This document shows positions 62,290 to 64,000 of a stretch of DNA of 64,000 nucleotides, in pieces. The position numbers and the translations under genes were made by a program. Source of the stretch: Erysipelatoclostridium sp. An173 (GTDB lineage Bacteria; Bacillota_I; Bacilli_A; Erysipelotrichales; Coprobacillaceae); the NCBI RefSeq assembly GCF_002160495.1, contig NZ_NFKR01000008.1, positions 35,966 to 99,965 of the forward strand, read 5' to 3'. How positions within the stretch are numbered: the stretch's first letter is position 1; every line of letters begins with the position of its first letter. The notes beneath the pieces are model-generated. The model made no database searches and was not told the origin of the DNA. It saw nothing but the letters and a program-made list of their open reading frames with translations.

Positions 62290-63414
62290 ATGAATTATAT
62301 TTTAAAACAGTTTGATAATGATTTATTGTATTTTTCTATGGAAAATACAAATGATGGTTTAGAAGTAAAAATTAAAACAGTTAGTGAAGAGTTAAAACAC
62401 TTATTACCTTTAGATCTAGAATTAACAAATCAATCATTAAAAAAATGGTTAGAAAAAAGAACAATCCCTAGAAATAGGGCATATGTTAGCAATTTTTTAG
62501 CTCGCCTTGGATTGAATGAAAAAGATACTAAAGGAATTATAGATATATGTCAGGGACTATCATTAAATGATTGTTATTGGATAGTTCAAGAAAATTGTAA
62601 AGATAAGTTTGCAGATAAAAATTTATATACAAATTCTTTTAATACAAATATCGCTTCTATTGCCTTTACGGGTTATGGAAGTTATACAAGAAGTTCGTTT
62701 CGTTCATCACCTGAATTTACGACAAATGGAATGCTTGCAAAATCATGGCGTAGAATTAAGGGTAAAGTTCTTCTTTATAAGTCGGGTACAGAAGGATTTG
62801 CTAATAGTGGGTTAGAACCATATTCGGAATATTATGCAAGTCAAGTTGCAAAGACTATGGAACTTCATTATGTTGAATATGGATTATCTAAATGGAAAGG
62901 TAAATTGTGCTCGACATGTGAATTATTCACAAGTTTAGACAAGTCATTTATTCCAATTGGTAGACTTGTAAAAACTGGAGGAATTGAAGCGGTTAGAAGT
63001 TACTATCAAAGTTTAGGAGAAAATTTCTATCAAGAGTTTATTGATATGCTTGTATTTGATGCTGTCATTTTAAATGAAGATAGACATTTTGGTAACTTTG
63101 GTTTATTGATAGACAATCAAACTAATAAAATTATTGCCCCAGCACCAATCTTTGATAATGGACTATCATTACTATGTTATGCTATGGAAGATGATTTCAA
63201 AAATATTAATAATTATATAGAAACAAGGCAACCAGCAAGTTATCAAGATTTCATTGCTTATGTTAAGCCGCTCATGAATAGTAGACAAAAGGAAAAAGTA
63301 AGAAAGTTATTGGATTTTCATTTTAAAAATCAATCAAAATATAGATTAAGTAAAAATAGATTAAAACAATTAGAAATAGTAATCCAACAAAGAGCAGTGT
63401 CTTTGTTGGATTAA
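62290..63414 (+). CDS. HipA-like kinase-domain protein
   Basis: About 374 residues. C-terminal HipA-type kinase signature: DAVILNEDRHFGNFGLL (catalytic Asp and Asn, about 255-271) and PIFDNGLSLL (metal-binding DNG, about 285-294). The N-terminal 100 residues are helical (LKKWLEKRTIPRNRAYV) and could bind DNA or an antitoxin. No HipB-like antitoxin gene is adjacent. ATG at 62290 has AAAGGATG at good distance; the earlier GTG overlaps it. Sits directly after ssrA, a common integration site, so horizontal gain is possible. Substrate unknown. Confidence 0.82.
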   Translation: MNYILKQFDNDLLYFSMENTNDGLEVKIKTVSEELKHLLPLDLELTNQSLKKWLEKRTIPRNRAYVSNFLARLGLNEKDTKGIIDICQGLSLNDCYWIVQENCKDKFADKNLYTNSFNTNIASIAFTGYGSYTRSSFRSSPEFTTNGMLAKSWRRIKGKVLLYKSGTEGFANSGLEPYSEYYASQVAKTMELHYVEYGLSKWKGKLCSTCELFTSLDKSFIPIGRLVKTGGIEAVRSYYQSLGENFYQEFIDMLVFDAVILNEDRHFGNFGLLIDNQTNKIIAPAPIFDNGLSLLCYAMEDDFKNINNYIETRQPASYQDFIAYVKPLMNSRQKEKVRKLLDFHFKNQSKYRLSKNRLKQLEIVIQQRAVSLLD

Positions 63415-63557
63415 GATAAATTCATTGAAAGGAAAGATAGTTCATTGTTGATTAGCGAATTATATTATCTATTATTTTCAGAATAAATTAGTTGTTTTTT
63501 AAAGAATAATTTTATAAATTAATCATAATAGGCAAATTGTTTTAATAATAATATTAT

Positions 63558-63587
63558 AAAAAAGGAACGTTGCAGCGTTCCTTTTTT
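63558..63587. terminator. bidirectional terminator
   Basis: AAAAAAGGAACG and CGTTCCTTTTTT pair exactly around TTGCAG. Confidence 0.88.
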
Positions 63588-63795
63588 CGTTTCTATGACA
63601 TCTTTACGATTTTTGCCTATAGATATTATATAGTATGCTCTAGTTAAAATTAAATATCCTTTATTTAGTGTTAATACATATTTTTTTAGCTGATTATTTT
63701 TTGATAGATGTTAATGCTGGAATAAAAAACGGATTAGTTAGTATATAGTACAATCTCATAAGCTTAAATCAAAAATAGGAAAGAGTTATATAACA

Positions 63796-63915
63796 ATGAC
63801 TAAATCAATATTTGCTGATGATTTGAAATAGGAAGTAGTTCAATATGTATTTGATTATCTGATGAATCTAAAGTAGCTACTTAAAAAGTGTGGTATAAAA
63901 GTCAAGATAATTTGA
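63796..63915 (+). pseudogene. decayed IS3-type OrfA fragment (possible)
   Basis: Reading through two TAG codons gives KSIFADDLK, EVVQYVFDYLMNLK and LLKKCGIKVK, resembling the helix-turn-helix opening of IS3-family OrfA proteins (SxELKLEVVQYYL..., AKKFGI). Three in-frame stops; no terminal repeats seen. Low confidence. Confidence 0.3.
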
Positions 63916-64000
63916 CCAATTTGTTGCAATTAAGTGTTCTCAGTTTTTTTAGGATTTAATTTATCTTTGATTCGATAAGATGGACCTGTGATATTAAATA

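Larger units (their letters stand above)
63415..64000. other. 586-base region without an intact gene
   Basis: Contains the terminator at 63558-63587, a decayed transposase-like frame at 63796-63915, and, on the minus strand at the window edge (about 63930-64000), the possible last residues of a gene (GPSYRIKDKLNPKKTENT before TAA). No copy of the ssrA 3' end was seen that could mark an island boundary. Confidence 0.6.

Noticed and set aside
63930..64000. A minus-strand gene end (GPSYRIKDKLNPKKTENT)
   Set aside because: Only about 22 codons are visible before the window edge, too little to call a gene.

Overview
The window comes from a low-GC, spore-forming Firmicute. AT-rich codon use, gut-type surface glycosidases, a bacterial V-type ATPase, and a spoIID-spoIIQ-mbl block together suggest an Erysipelotrichia-like organism (Clostridium ramosum/Coprobacillus group). 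That placement is inference; there is no rRNA in the window to confirm it.

Layout. 1-5076: 3' part of a V-type ATPase operon (K-F-E-A-B-D). 5097-15983: an orphan P-loop ATPase, an ABC exporter-like operon with a large calcium-loop propeller protein behind a perfect 16-bp palindrome, a ROK kinase, type I dehydroquinate dehydratase (aroD), asparagine synthetase and a LacI regulator. 16121-28439: a Sde182-like lipoprotein gene broken by one stop codon, SPFH/NfeD genes, deoD, a GerS-like gene beside alr, a Vat-type acetyltransferase, galE and an EF-G-like GTPase. 28700-31486: ten tRNA genes in two clusters around a YdiB-type shikimate dehydrogenase. 32545-35473: DUF1146, spoIID, spoIIQ and mreB/mbl, with sigma-E-like and sigma-F-like promoters. 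35592-42220: an RpiR regulator and two overlapping genes for wall-anchored beta-helix and GH128 proteins. 43254-49755: a GntR-controlled corrinoid methyltransferase operon ending in a DUF4430 protein and an ECF S component. 50780-58570: anchored phosphatase, YibE/F protein, MupG, a TagO-type transferase with an extra C-terminal domain, and a frameshifted HAD phosphatase. 58846-62223: secG-rnr-smpB-ssrA. 62290-64000: a HipA-like kinase directly after ssrA, then decayed transposase-like sequence.

Most attractive system: the corrinoid operon. GntR/UTRA regulator, 16-bp operator over a candidate -35 box, corrinoid protein, two different URO-D-fold methyltransferases, a RACo-type reactivator, DUF1638, then a likely corrinoid uptake pair. 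No MttB-type or pterin methyltransferase is present, so substrate and methyl acceptor are unknown.

Other points of interest: a possible start-codon-masking hairpin at spoIID that only read-through mRNA could form; a consensus promoter for ssrA inside smpB; two genes broken by single lesions; and three surface proteins sharing a VxTGD tail instead of LPxTG.
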